Origin: CAWDPQ01 sp963804245
GTDB lineage: Bacteria > Acidobacteriota > Vicinamibacteria > Vicinamibacterales > 2-12-FULL-66-21
Length of the DNA: 64,000 nt
Assembly (NCBI GenBank): GCA_963804245.1
Contig: CAWDPQ010000014.1
Coordinates: forward strand, 62,001 to 126,000
Direction of reading: 5' to 3'
Part shown: positions 28,116 through 37,586 of the stretch, one piece after another
How the letters are laid out: every line of letters starts with the position of its first letter
Position numbering within the stretch: position 1 is the stretch's first letter
The notes under the pieces: generated by a model
Database searches by the model: none
Told to the model about the DNA's origin: nothing
What the model saw: the letters and a program-made list of their open reading frames with translations, nothing else
Made by a program: the position numbers and the translations under genes

Positions 28116-29458
28116 GGCGAGTCGGCTCCGGAACTGCTCAGCGCAATCCCTTCCGAGAACCGCCACTCGTGGCGAGGACGATAGATGCCGACGTCCTTGC
28201 GGCGCGACTTCACACGGAATGTATAGAGGAGCCGGTGGTAGTCGTAGGGATAGCCGTCGCGCTTGTGAACGGCGACGTCCAGCTTGTAGGTTCCCTCCAC
28301 GAGATCCAGGCTCTCGATGGTGAACGTCGCATCGGCGTCGCCAAAAATACGCTCGCTCTGCAGATCCTCGATCTGCGTGTTCGTGCCGAAGCAGCACACG
28401 CCTTCCGCATTGAAGACGCCGATGCCGATGACGAAGTCGTCCACGGCGAGCGGGGCGCGCAGCCGGATGCGAATGTCCACGCGATCGCCGCTGTGAAACA
28501 CGTGACTGCGCTCGCCATCGGCGGCGGCAAGCATGACATCGGTGATCTCCACCTCGCGCGATCCCCACCGCCCTTCGGTCGCCCGGAACATGTCGGACGG
28601 CGCGACGGCCGCTTCAATCGGGTGATCGGGAAGCACGGCAGCCGGATCGTCAGGTGAGATGGCGACCGTGTCCTGCGCCTTCGCGTCGCCGGCAGCAAGC
28701 TGCTGCTCCTCCGACGTCTCGACGTCGGTGATATACGCGCCGACGACGCGCTTGGGATCGCCCATCGCTTTCATCTGGCCGGCGTCGAGCCACAAGGCTT
28801 CGTCGCAGAAGCGCTCGACCAACGACAATGAGTGCGTGACGAGGAGGATCGTTTTCCCGCGTCGCTTGAATTCCGAGAACTTGTCGAGGCACTTGTGCGT
28901 GAACCCTTCGTCGCCGACGGCGAGGACCTCGTCGACGAGGAGGACATCGGGATCGACGTGTATCGCCACGGCAAAGCCGAGACGCATATACATCCCCGAC
29001 GAATATGTCTTCACCGGCGCGTCGATGAACTCTTCGAGCTCGGCAAACTCGACGATCTCTTCGAAGCGGGCGGCAATCTCGCGCTTGGTGAGACCGAGCA
29101 TGATGCCGTTGATGAAGACGTTCTCGCGTCCGGAGATCTCGGGGTGAAACCCCGCACCCAGCTCGATGAGCGCCGAGACTCGACCGTTCACCACCACCGT
29201 CCCCGTCGTCGGTTTCGTAATGCCGGCCACCAGCTTCAGCATCGTGCTCTTGCCCGACCCGTTGCGGCCGATGACACCGAGCGTCCGACCGGCCGGTACA
29301 GTGAAGGTCACGTCGCGCACGGCGGGAAACGTCTCGTCAGGCTTCAGGTCGCGAATCAAGCTGCCCGACAGCAGCGCGCTCTTCAGCGTCGCAAACTGAC
29401 GGCGCCGGCTGTAGCGGCGATAGATTTTCGAGGCGTGGCGCACTTCGATGGAGTTCAT
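28112..29458 (-). CDS. wzt: polysaccharide ABC exporter ATP-binding protein (Wzt type)
   Basis: 448 residues. The ABC ATPase domain has Walker A GRNGSGKST, signature YSSGMYMRLGFA, Walker B VLLVDEVLAVGD and switch His in VTHSL. A C-terminal Wzt-like beta-sandwich (about residues 290-430, RVDIRIRLRAPL, GVCCFGTNTQIEDL) recognises the capped end of the O-antigen in known homologues. ATG 29458 is chosen because NSIEVRHASKIYRRY is the usual start. The permease gene lies upstream, separated by a repeat-filled gap of 130 bp. Confidence 0.92.
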   Translation of the reverse strand: MNSIEVRHASKIYRRYSRRRQFATLKSALLSGSLIRDLKPDETFPAVRDVTFTVPAGRTLGVIGRNGSGKSTMLKLVAGITKPTTGTVVVNGRVSALIELGAGFHPEISGRENVFINGIMLGLTKREIAARFEEIVEFAELEEFIDAPVKTYSSGMYMRLGFAVAIHVDPDVLLVDEVLAVGDEGFTHKCLDKFSEFKRRGKTILLVTHSLSLVERFCDEALWLDAGQMKAMGDPKRVVGAYITDVETSEEQQLAAGDAKAQDTVAISPDDPAAVLPDHPIEAAVAPSDMFRATEGRWGSREVEITDVMLAAADGERSHVFHSGDRVDIRIRLRAPLAVDDFVIGIGVFNAEGVCCFGTNTQIEDLQSERIFGDADATFTIESLDLVEGTYKLDVAVHKRDGYPYDYHRLLYTFRVKSRRKDVGIYRPRHEWRFSEGIALSSSGADSP

Positions 29459-29480
29459 AAGGTAGCTTCCCGCTTCCCGC

Positions 29481-29588
29481 ACCTTTAGCCCGGGCTTCAG
29501 CCCGGGCGTCCACGACTCAGCAACGTGCCAATTTCAACACATCTACCGACTAGCGCCGACTAGCGACTGAGCGACTAGCGACTTAGAC
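29481..29588. repeat. palindrome and GCGACTAGC tandem repeat between wzm and wzt
   Basis: TAGCCCGGGCTTCAGCCCGGGC at 29486-29507 is a REP-like hairpin of the window-wide family. After 30 bp, degenerate copies of GCGACTAGC/GCCGACTAGC fill 29549-29585 up to the permease stop. Both lie between two genes that are normally contiguous, so they may tune or interrupt the operon. Confidence 0.7.
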
Positions 29589-30380
29589 TTACACTTCTTC
29601 GGCAAACGTGTCGCGCAATCGATCGAACACGAAATAGCCGAACAGAAAGAACACGACGCTGGCTGCGCCGACCGCGAGCAGCCACTTCCAGTGACCGACC
29701 GGGCCGTTGAAATACAGAATCTCCTGGTAGGTGATCGTGAGATGCGTCATCGGATTCATATTCAGAAGGCGCATCTGCCACGGCTCCATCTGAAAGTACG
29801 GATAAATGATCGGCGTGATGAAGAACCAGAACATCATCACGTGACCCAGGATGTCGCGGACGTCGCGAAAGTGCACGGTCAGCGCGGACAGGAGGAGCGC
29901 AAAGCCCAGGGTGAGAATCAGCTGAACGAGAATGGCGACGGGAAACCAGGCGAGCTCGACCAGGTGCAGCGGCCGCTGATAGTAGATGAGGAATGACGCG
30001 AGAATCGCCAGGCCGAGCAGAAAATGCACCAGGTTCGCGAGTACCGTGACGATCGGCAGAACCTCCGCCGGAAACAGCACCTTCTTGATCAGATTCCCGC
30101 CCGAGATGAGCACCCCGGCCGACTCGAGCAGCGACGAGGAAAACCACGTCCAGGGCAGGATCCCGCAGAACAGGAAGAGCTCGTAGTGTTCGATGCCCTG
30201 GAAGCGCGCGGGCAGGATGTATTTGAAGACGAAAGAGTAGACGAGCAGCAGCAGCAGGGGATTGATGAACGACCAGAAGAATCCGAGAACGGAACCGCGA
30301 TATCTCGCCTTCAGTTCACGGGCGACCAGACTTTGAATCAGCCCGCGGTAGCGGCGCAGGCGCGCCAGGTTATGGAGCAT
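29589..30380 (-). CDS. wzm: polysaccharide ABC exporter permease (Wzm type)
   Basis: A 263-residue, six-helix ABC-2 permease: YRGLIQSLVARELKARYRGS amphipathic start, FFWSFINPLLLLLVYSFVF first helix, and FFITPIIYP near helix 4. It forms the membrane channel that exports lipid-linked O-antigen or capsule together with Wzt. The start is ATG 30380 with GGAGG four nucleotides upstream. It overlaps the stop of the PP2C gene, giving tight coupling. Confidence 0.92.
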   Translation of the reverse strand: MLHNLARLRRYRGLIQSLVARELKARYRGSVLGFFWSFINPLLLLLVYSFVFKYILPARFQGIEHYELFLFCGILPWTWFSSSLLESAGVLISGGNLIKKVLFPAEVLPIVTVLANLVHFLLGLAILASFLIYYQRPLHLVELAWFPVAILVQLILTLGFALLLSALTVHFRDVRDILGHVMMFWFFITPIIYPYFQMEPWQMRLLNMNPMTHLTITYQEILYFNGPVGHWKWLLAVGAASVVFFLFGYFVFDRLRDTFAEEV

Positions 30381-31152
30381 TGACCTCCAGCACCAGCGCG
30401 GTGATGTTGTCCGGACCGCCCGCGGCATTTGCGGCAGCGACCAGACGCGCACAGACCTGCTCGAGCGTCAGGTCGCGCGCGGCAAGGATCCCGGAAATGC
30501 GCTCGTCGCCAACGACGGAGAAGAGGCCGTCGGAGCAGAGCAGGTAGCGCTCGCCGCGCGCCGGTTTGATCTCGGTCACGTCAACTTCCGGATCCTCTCC
30601 GCCGGACAGCGCCCGCGTCACGACGTTGCGCCAGGGATGCTGTCGCGCCGCCATGGGCGTCATCGTGCCGGCACGGACCTGCTCCTCGACCCACGAATGA
30701 TCGTGCGTGATCTGCTCGAGCGAGGATTCGCGAAGGACGTAGACGCGGCTGTCGCCGACGTGCGCGACGCAGACGCCGTCACGACCGGACGCCAGCAGCG
30801 CGGATGCGGTCGTCGCCATGCCTCGCAGATCTTGCGAGTCGGCGATCGCCGACGCGATGCGCCGGTTCGCGAGTCGGAATGCGGCCTTGATGCGGTTCGC
30901 CGCCAGGCTCAGCGCCGGTTCGAACGGGAAAGGCCACGTACGGTTCTTGTCGGCGCCGGCCGTTTCCTGGATGAATGCCTGGATCGCCTCGACCGCCACG
31001 CGCGAGGCGACCTCGCCGGCGACGTGGCCGCCCATGCCGTCGGCCACGATGTAGAGCCCGAGGTCGGGACGGCTGCAATAGCTGTCTTCGTTGCTGGTCC
31101 GCCGCAGCCCGGGATCGGAGCTGACCGCCCACGAGAACGAAGTCGGGCTCAT
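30370..31152 (-). CDS. PP2C-family serine/threonine phosphatase (Stp1/PrpC type)
   Basis: A 260-residue soluble phosphatase with all metal motifs: SNEDSYC, VADGMGGHVAGE, HVGDSRVYV, LLCSDGLFSVV and GGPDNIT. Such enzymes reverse Hanks-type kinase phosphorylation. A nonstandard insertion near residues 68-90 (ADKNRTWPFPFEPALS) is seen in acidobacterial and myxobacterial relatives. No kinase gene is adjacent. It precedes, and overlaps, the exporter permease gene by 11 bp. Confidence 0.93.
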   Translation of the reverse strand: MSPTSFSWAVSSDPGLRRTSNEDSYCSRPDLGLYIVADGMGGHVAGEVASRVAVEAIQAFIQETAGADKNRTWPFPFEPALSLAANRIKAAFRLANRRIASAIADSQDLRGMATTASALLASGRDGVCVAHVGDSRVYVLRESSLEQITHDHSWVEEQVRAGTMTPMAARQHPWRNVVTRALSGGEDPEVDVTEIKPARGERYLLCSDGLFSVVGDERISGILAARDLTLEQVCARLVAAANAAGGPDNITALVLEVNAP

Positions 31153-31168
31153 GATGCGGGCGCTCGCG

Positions 31169-31618
31169 TTACGTGCGCACCCGCTTCAGCGCCCCCGCAC
31201 GTGGTGAGATGCCGAGGCGGGAGGCCACCTGCAGGCGTGTGAGCGCTTTGGCCAGCGCCGCGCGCGCCCGTTCGTAATCCACGTCCGACTTGTTGGCCAA
31301 TCGCTCTTCGGCGCGCTGCCGCGCCGCCTCGGCGCGTTCGGCATCGATCTCGTCGGCCCGTTCGGCGAGCTTCGCCAGAATCGTCACGCGATCCGGCAGC
31401 ACCTCGGCAAAGCCGGAGGCGATGGCGAGGTAGGTCTTTTCCTGGCCCTGTCGATACCACAACTCCCCCACCGCGAGCGACGCCAGCATTGGCGTGTGTC
31501 CCGGCAGCACACCGAAATAGCCTTCAGAACCAGGCACCTGCACCTCATCGACGCGCGCCTGCACGACGAGTCGGTCCGGTGTCACGATCTGAAGGTCGAG
31601 GTGTGTTGGGAGCGCCAT
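31169..31618 (-). CDS. atpC: ATP synthase epsilon subunit
   Basis: 149 residues: the N-terminal beta-sandwich LQIVTPDRLVVQARVDEVQV and GSEGYFGVLPGHTPML are diagnostic. The C-terminal helical hairpin (ERADEIDAERAEAARQRAEE) is followed by a short extension. It is the last gene of the ATP synthase cluster, 13 bp after atpD. Confidence 0.95.
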   Translation of the reverse strand: MALPTHLDLQIVTPDRLVVQARVDEVQVPGSEGYFGVLPGHTPMLASLAVGELWYRQGQEKTYLAIASGFAEVLPDRVTILAKLAERADEIDAERAEAARQRAEERLANKSDVDYERARAALAKALTRLQVASRLGISPRAGALKRVRT

Positions 31619-31631
31619 CTTATCCGAATCC

Positions 31632-33077
31632 TCAGCCCTTCATCTTCTCGGCCTTCTCCACGGCCTCTTCGATGGTGCCCACCATGTAGAACGCCTGCTC
31701 CGGCAGATGGTCGTACTTGCCATCCACGATTTCCCGGAAGCTCCGGACCGTGTCGGCAATCGGCACGTACTTGCCGGCAAAGCCGGTGAACTGCTCGGCG
31801 ACGAAGAACGGCTGCGACAGGAAGCGCTGAATACGGCGCGCGCGTCCAACCGTCAGCTTATCCTCTTCCGAGAGCTCGTCGATGCCGAGAATCGCGATGA
31901 TGTCCTGCAGGTCCTTGTAGCGCTGCAGCACCTGCTTCACGGCGCGAGCGACGTTGTAGTGATCGTCGCCGATGATTCGGGCATCGAGGATGCGTGAGGT
32001 CGACGCCAGCGGATCGACGGCCGGGTAGATCCCAAGCTCGACGATGGCGCGCGACAAGTTGGTGGTGGCATCGAGGTGCGCGAACGTGGTCGCCGGCGCC
32101 GGATCCGTATAGTCGTCGGCGGGCACGTAGATGGCCTGCACCGAGGTGATCGAACCCTTCTTGGTTGACGTGATCCGCTCCTGCAGTTCGCCCATCTCGG
32201 TCAGCAGCGTCGGCTGGTAACCGACGGCGGATGGCATGCGTCCGAGCAGAGCCGAAACTTCCGACCCCGCCTGCGTGAAGCGGAAGATGTTGTCGATGAA
32301 GAGCAGAACGTCCTTGTTCTCGGCGTCGCGGAAATACTCGGCGACGGTGAGGCCGCTCAGCGCGACGCGCAGGCGCGCCCCAGGCGGTTCCGTCATCTGT
32401 CCGTAGACCAGCGCGGCGCGGGATTTCTCCAGATCCTGCATGTTGATGACGCCGCTCTCCTGGAACTCGAGCCAGAGATCGTTGCCCTCACGCGTGCGTT
32501 CGCCGACGCCTGCGAAGACCGACACGCCGCCGTGCTTCATGGCGACGTTGTGAATCAGCTCCTGGATGATGACGGTCTTGCCGACCCCGGCGCCGCCGAA
32601 GAGGCCGATCTTGCCGCCGCGCAGATACGGCTCGAGCAGATCGATGACCTTGATGCCCGTTTCGAACATCTGCAGCTCGGTGGACTGCGCTTCGAGCGGG
32701 GGCGCGGCGCGGTGAATCGACCAGCGCTCTTTCGACTGAACCGGACGGTCCGGAAAGTCCACGGGCTCGCCGAGGACGTTCATGACCCGGCCGAGCGTCG
32801 CCGATCCAACCGGCATGGAAATCGGCGACCCGGTGTCGACCGCCTGCATGCCTCGCTGCATCCCGTCGGTCCGCTTCATCGCGACCGTGCGCACGCGGTT
32901 CTCACCGAGATGCTGCTCGACCTCGCAGATGACGTCCAGCGTTTCGCCGTCGACGCTTTTCATCGGGATGCGCACGGCGTTGTAGATCGCCGGCAGCTGC
33001 CCTTCGAACTCGATGTCCACGACCGGTCCGATGATCTGGACGACCTTGCCGACTTTTTCCGTTGTGGCTGTTGTCAT
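31632..33077 (-). CDS. atpD: ATP synthase beta subunit
   Basis: The 481-residue catalytic F1 subunit. P-loop GGAGVGKTV, catalytic Glu in GERTREGNDLW, and the DELSEED-type lever reads DELSEED. Its start lies 269 bp from the stop of atpG, an unusually long gap for this operon, occupied by repeats and an atpG relic. Confidence 0.97.
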   Translation of the reverse strand: MTTATTEKVGKVVQIIGPVVDIEFEGQLPAIYNAVRIPMKSVDGETLDVICEVEQHLGENRVRTVAMKRTDGMQRGMQAVDTGSPISMPVGSATLGRVMNVLGEPVDFPDRPVQSKERWSIHRAAPPLEAQSTELQMFETGIKVIDLLEPYLRGGKIGLFGGAGVGKTVIIQELIHNVAMKHGGVSVFAGVGERTREGNDLWLEFQESGVINMQDLEKSRAALVYGQMTEPPGARLRVALSGLTVAEYFRDAENKDVLLFIDNIFRFTQAGSEVSALLGRMPSAVGYQPTLLTEMGELQERITSTKKGSITSVQAIYVPADDYTDPAPATTFAHLDATTNLSRAIVELGIYPAVDPLASTSRILDARIIGDDHYNVARAVKQVLQRYKDLQDIIAILGIDELSEEDKLTVGRARRIQRFLSQPFFVAEQFTGFAGKYVPIADTVRSFREIVDGKYDHLPEQAFYMVGTIEEAVEKAEKMKG

Positions 33078-33098
33078 TTCGCTTTCCGTTGTGACGAC

Positions 33099-33192
33099 CG
33101 TAGCGCGCGGCTTTAGCCGCGCGTCCGACCGCCCGTACCCATCCCTACCCGAACTCTGATCGCCTGACGCCGCGCTAAAGCGCGGCGCTACG
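33099..33192. repeat. paired palindromic repeat inside the atp operon
   Basis: CGCGCGGCTTTAGCCGCGCG (33104-33123) and CGCCGCGCTAAAGCGCGGCG (33168-33187) lie in inverted orientation, bounded outside by CGTAG and CTACG. The element is located between atpG and atpD, 22 bp before the atpD start. Confidence 0.8.
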
Positions 33193-33199
33193 GGTGTCG

Positions 33200-33271
33200 C
33201 TACAATGCTTGCGCGCCCGAAACGACCTCGATGATCTCCCGCGTGATCGCCGCCTGTCTCACTTTACTCAG
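33200..33271 (-). pseudogene. relic of an atpG 3' end (duplicate of the last 22 codons)
   Basis: Read on the minus strand this stretch encodes KVRQAAITREIIEVVSGAQA, then Leu and TAG. The same 22 residues and stop end the intact atpG at 33347-33412. Over 69 nt the copies match at 54 positions; apart from one codon (Ser/Asn), every difference is synonymous. Nothing homologous continues upstream of the relic, which is cut by the GC-rich repeat. It is not expressed as a protein. Confidence 0.85.
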
Positions 33272-33340
33272 CGCTCGCGGGGCCCCACCCCCGCTCGCTC
33301 TCGCTCGGCGGCTTCGCGCCTCGCTCGGGCCGCAGGCGCT
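33271..33340. repeat. GC-rich element, second copy
   Basis: GGGGCCCCACCCCCGCTCGC followed by TCTCGCTCGGCGGCTTCGCG and CCGCAGGCGCT closely matches the element at 5072-5139, in the same orientation. In both places it lies just beyond the 3' end of a minus-strand gene. Here it separates atpG from its duplicated 3' end. Confidence 0.8.
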
Positions 33341-33346
33341 ATTCAT

Positions 33347-34249
33347 CTACAAGGCTTGAGCACCGGAAACTACTTCGATGATCTCCCTTGTAATCGCCGC
33401 CTGCCGAACCTTGTTCATGTACAACGTCAACTGATCGATCATCTCCGCCGAATTCCGCGTCGCGGCGTCCATGGCCGTCATCCGCGCCGCGTGCTCGGCC
33501 GCTGCCGATTCGAGGAGCGCGCGAAAGACCTGAACCTCGACGTGGCTCGGCAGTAGAGTCGTCAACAGCTGTTCCGGCGTAGGCTCGTAGAGGTAGTCCA
33601 CCACGACCCCCTCCGGCGGCGCTGGTGTCTCGTCGTCCTTCCCGCCTTCGCCGCTGAACGCACCACGTGGAATCGGCAGCAGGCGCTCGACCACGACCCG
33701 CTGCACCATCACGGACTTGAACTCGTTGTAGACGAGATAGACGCTGTCCACGTCACCCTGACCGAACGCCTCGATCGCCGCGCGGGCGATTGCCACTGCA
33801 TCCTCGAACTTCAACGTCGCGAACAGGTTGATCTGTTCGTAGCGGACCTCGAATCCGCGGCGCGCGAAATAGTCGCGTCCCCGCCGCCCTACCAGCCCGA
33901 GCGCGACCTCGCGATCGCGGCTGTCGACGACGAACGCGCCGGCCGACTTGATCACGTTCGTGTTGAAGCTCCCGCACAGGCCGCGATCGGCGGTGATGAC
34001 GAAGAGCAGCGCGCGGCCGCCGGCGCGCGGCGCCTTGCGTTCGTCGAGCAGCGGGTGCGCGCCGGGATCGACGCGCGAGGCGAGGCTGTTCAACACGCGC
34101 AGCATCTGCGTGGCAAATGGCCGCGCATGCTGTACGCGCTCCTGGGCACGCCGCAGCTTCGACGCGGCGACCATCTTCATCGCCTTGGTAATCTGCTGCG
34201 TCGACTTGACCGCCCGGATGCGCCGCCGGATGTCGAGGAGTGAAGGCAT
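33347..34249 (-). CDS. atpG: ATP synthase gamma subunit
   Basis: The 300-residue central stalk: N-terminal RRRIRAVKSTQQITKAMKMVAASKL and C-terminal KVRQAAITREIIEVVSGAQA helices are the conserved coiled coil that rotates in F1. Start 3 bp after atpA. Its terminal codons are duplicated downstream (33200-33271), implying that the present end was acquired or rebuilt by recombination. Confidence 0.95.
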   Translation of the reverse strand: MPSLLDIRRRIRAVKSTQQITKAMKMVAASKLRRAQERVQHARPFATQMLRVLNSLASRVDPGAHPLLDERKAPRAGGRALLFVITADRGLCGSFNTNVIKSAGAFVVDSRDREVALGLVGRRGRDYFARRGFEVRYEQINLFATLKFEDAVAIARAAIEAFGQGDVDSVYLVYNEFKSVMVQRVVVERLLPIPRGAFSGEGGKDDETPAPPEGVVVDYLYEPTPEQLLTTLLPSHVEVQVFRALLESAAAEHAARMTAMDAATRNSAEMIDQLTLYMNKVRQAAITREIIEVVSGAQAL

Positions 34250-34252
34250 GCG

Positions 34253-35791
<1,539 letters not shown>

Positions 35792-35802
35792 AGTCGCTGC
35801 TA

Positions 35803-35866
35803 TTCGCTATTCGTATCTCGTTGTTCGTTGCTCGTGGTTCGTTGTTCGTTGTTGGCGAGCCACGAG
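35803..35866. repeat. TTCGTTGTTCG-type tandem repeat between atpH and atpA
   Basis: Degenerate copies of CGTTGTTCG / CGTTGCTCG / GGTTCGTTG run through 35817-35857, followed by CGAGCCACGAGCCGAGCCAC. A related GAGCCACGAGC word recurs near parS (40624-40643). Confidence 0.65.
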
Positions 35867-35881
35867 CCGAGCCACAAGAAA

Positions 35882-36433
35882 TCACACTTCGGCTTCCCTC
35901 AATCGCTCTTTCAACTTCTGCAGCTGGGTCGTCACGCTCCCGTCATAGACGGTGCTGCCGATGCGCGTGACCGCACCTCCAATGATCGACGGATCGACGC
36001 TGGCGTCCAGGTGCACCTTCCGGCCGGTCGCTCGCGCGATGCCTTGTTGCAGGGCGGACACCTTGTCCGGTGGCAGCGCCACCGCGGTCGTCACCTGCGC
36101 GCGGACGACTTGCTGGTAGTCCATCATCCGCTCGCGAAAGGCCTGCGACAGGTCGGGCAGCAACGTCAGCCGATCACGATCGGCCAGCAGGAGCAGCAGC
36201 CGCGCGAGCGGCGCCGCGAGAGAGCCATGTGCGAGCAGCTGCTCCACGATTGCACGCTTGCGCGCCATTGGAATCGCCGGGTTCGTGAGGGCGCGGTTCA
36301 ACGCGTCGTTGCTTTTGACGAGCTCGCTGAAATCCGCGAGCTCGCGATCGATGCCCTCGAGATCGAGCCGCTCCTTCTGCGCGACATCGAACAGCGCGCG
36401 CGCATAGCGGGCGGCGGCGGCGCGTGATGTCAT
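35882..36433 (-). CDS. atpH: ATP synthase delta subunit
   Basis: 183 residues of the peripheral-stalk OSCP/delta family: AARYARALFDVAQKE start and the C-terminal VDPSIIGGAVTRIGSTVYDGS motif. It overlaps atpF by 4 bp. Confidence 0.94.
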   Translation of the reverse strand: MTSRAAAARYARALFDVAQKERLDLEGIDRELADFSELVKSNDALNRALTNPAIPMARKRAIVEQLLAHGSLAAPLARLLLLLADRDRLTLLPDLSQAFRERMMDYQQVVRAQVTTAVALPPDKVSALQQGIARATGRKVHLDASVDPSIIGGAVTRIGSTVYDGSVTTQLQKLKERLREAEV

Positions 36434-37035
36434 GGCGCCTCCTTGGAGATTTGCGCCGTGTAGCGATCGAGCAGGCGAATCTGGTCGTCCGGCGTGATGC
36501 TGCGGCGGATCCGATCCTCGGCGATCTGCACCGCGAGCTGCGCGGCGTGTTCGGTCAGCTCGCGGCGCGCCACGCGAAGCCTCATGTCGATCTCACGCCT
36601 CGTTTGTTCGAGCAGCCGGGCCTTCTCGGCCTTTGCTATTTCCGCGACGCGAGTCTCCTCGGCCGCCGTGTCCTCGGCACCGCGCTTCTTCAACGCGTCG
36701 AGCTCGGCGGGGAGCGACGCGAGCCGGCGCTGGATTTCTTCCAACTGCGCAGTCGCCGTGCGCCGCATCTCCGCCGCGGTGACGAGCGCCTCACGAATCT
36801 GCGTCGACCGCGTGCGGAGATACTCCGCGATGGGCGCGCGCAGGAAGTAGACGAGCACGCCGACGAGGACGGCGAAGTTGAAGAGCTTCGCGATCGTCGG
36901 CAGGATCCCCTCGTGCTCACCCTCCGCCGCGGCGAGAACCTCCGCCGGCACGAGAGCGAAAACCGCCAGCGTCAGCACGGCAGTAACCATCCAGGGCCGG
37001 AAGGCAGTCGGGTTGTGTGAACGAGCGGAAGTCAT
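36430..37035 (-). CDS. atpF: ATP synthase b subunit
   Basis: 201 residues: a signal-like N-terminal hydrophobic segment (VTAVLTLAVFALVPAEVLAA) precedes the membrane helix (FNFAVLVGVLVYFLRAPIAEYL) and a long charged coiled coil. Starts with a leader segment of this kind are common in deltaproteobacterial and acidobacterial b subunits. ATG 37035 is chosen by family fit. Confidence 0.9.
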   Translation of the reverse strand: MTSARSHNPTAFRPWMVTAVLTLAVFALVPAEVLAAAEGEHEGILPTIAKLFNFAVLVGVLVYFLRAPIAEYLRTRSTQIREALVTAAEMRRTATAQLEEIQRRLASLPAELDALKKRGAEDTAAEETRVAEIAKAEKARLLEQTRREIDMRLRVARRELTEHAAQLAVQIAEDRIRRSITPDDQIRLLDRYTAQISKEAP

Positions 37036-37063
37036 CAGTGGACGTTTAGTCAGGGACGTCGTT

Positions 37064-37489
37064 TCAAGAGGCCTTGCGGCCAAGGATGCGATCTGCCGCG
37101 GCTGCTCCCAGCATTTCGGCGTCCGCTTGGAGCCGGCGCCGCGCTTCGTCCGCATCGGCCTGCAGCTGGGCGGAGGCGGCGGCAATCTCCTGCTCGGCTT
37201 GTGCCCGCGTCTCCGTGAGCAGGTCCGTGCGGGCCTGACGAGCCACACGCAGCACGTCGTCCATCTGCCGGTAAACCTCGGCGCGCGCCGCGGCTGTCTT
37301 CGCCTCGAACTCAGCCGTCGCAGCCGCCGCTTCACGTGCGGAGCGATCCGCGAGCTCGCGGGCAGACCGGCCCGCCGCTTCACGCTCTTGAATGACTCGC
37401 TGAATCGGCCGGAACAGGAACCGGTCGAGGATGACAGTCAGGACGAGCAGGAAAAAAATGACCCAGACAACCGACAGATCCGGGAGCAC
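37064..37489 (-). CDS. ATP synthase b' (second b) subunit
   Basis: 141 residues: N-terminal helix SVVWVIFFLLVLTVILDRFLF, then a coiled coil rich in Ala/Glu/Arg. With atpF it would form a b/b' heterodimeric stalk. It is the first gene of the cluster; atpB and atpE (a and c subunits) are not in the window and must lie elsewhere. Confidence 0.9.
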   Translation of the reverse strand: MLPDLSVVWVIFFLLVLTVILDRFLFRPIQRVIQEREAAGRSARELADRSAREAAAATAEFEAKTAAARAEVYRQMDDVLRVARQARTDLLTETRAQAEQEIAAASAQLQADADEARRRLQADAEMLGAAAADRILGRKAS

Positions 37490-37586
37490 GAAACCTCCGA
37501 AAAGCTAGCGCACGGCGGGCGCGTCCGACCGACAGGCAAACGTCAATTTATACCATTCATTCATGGGGTTGGGCAAAGGGTCGGGC

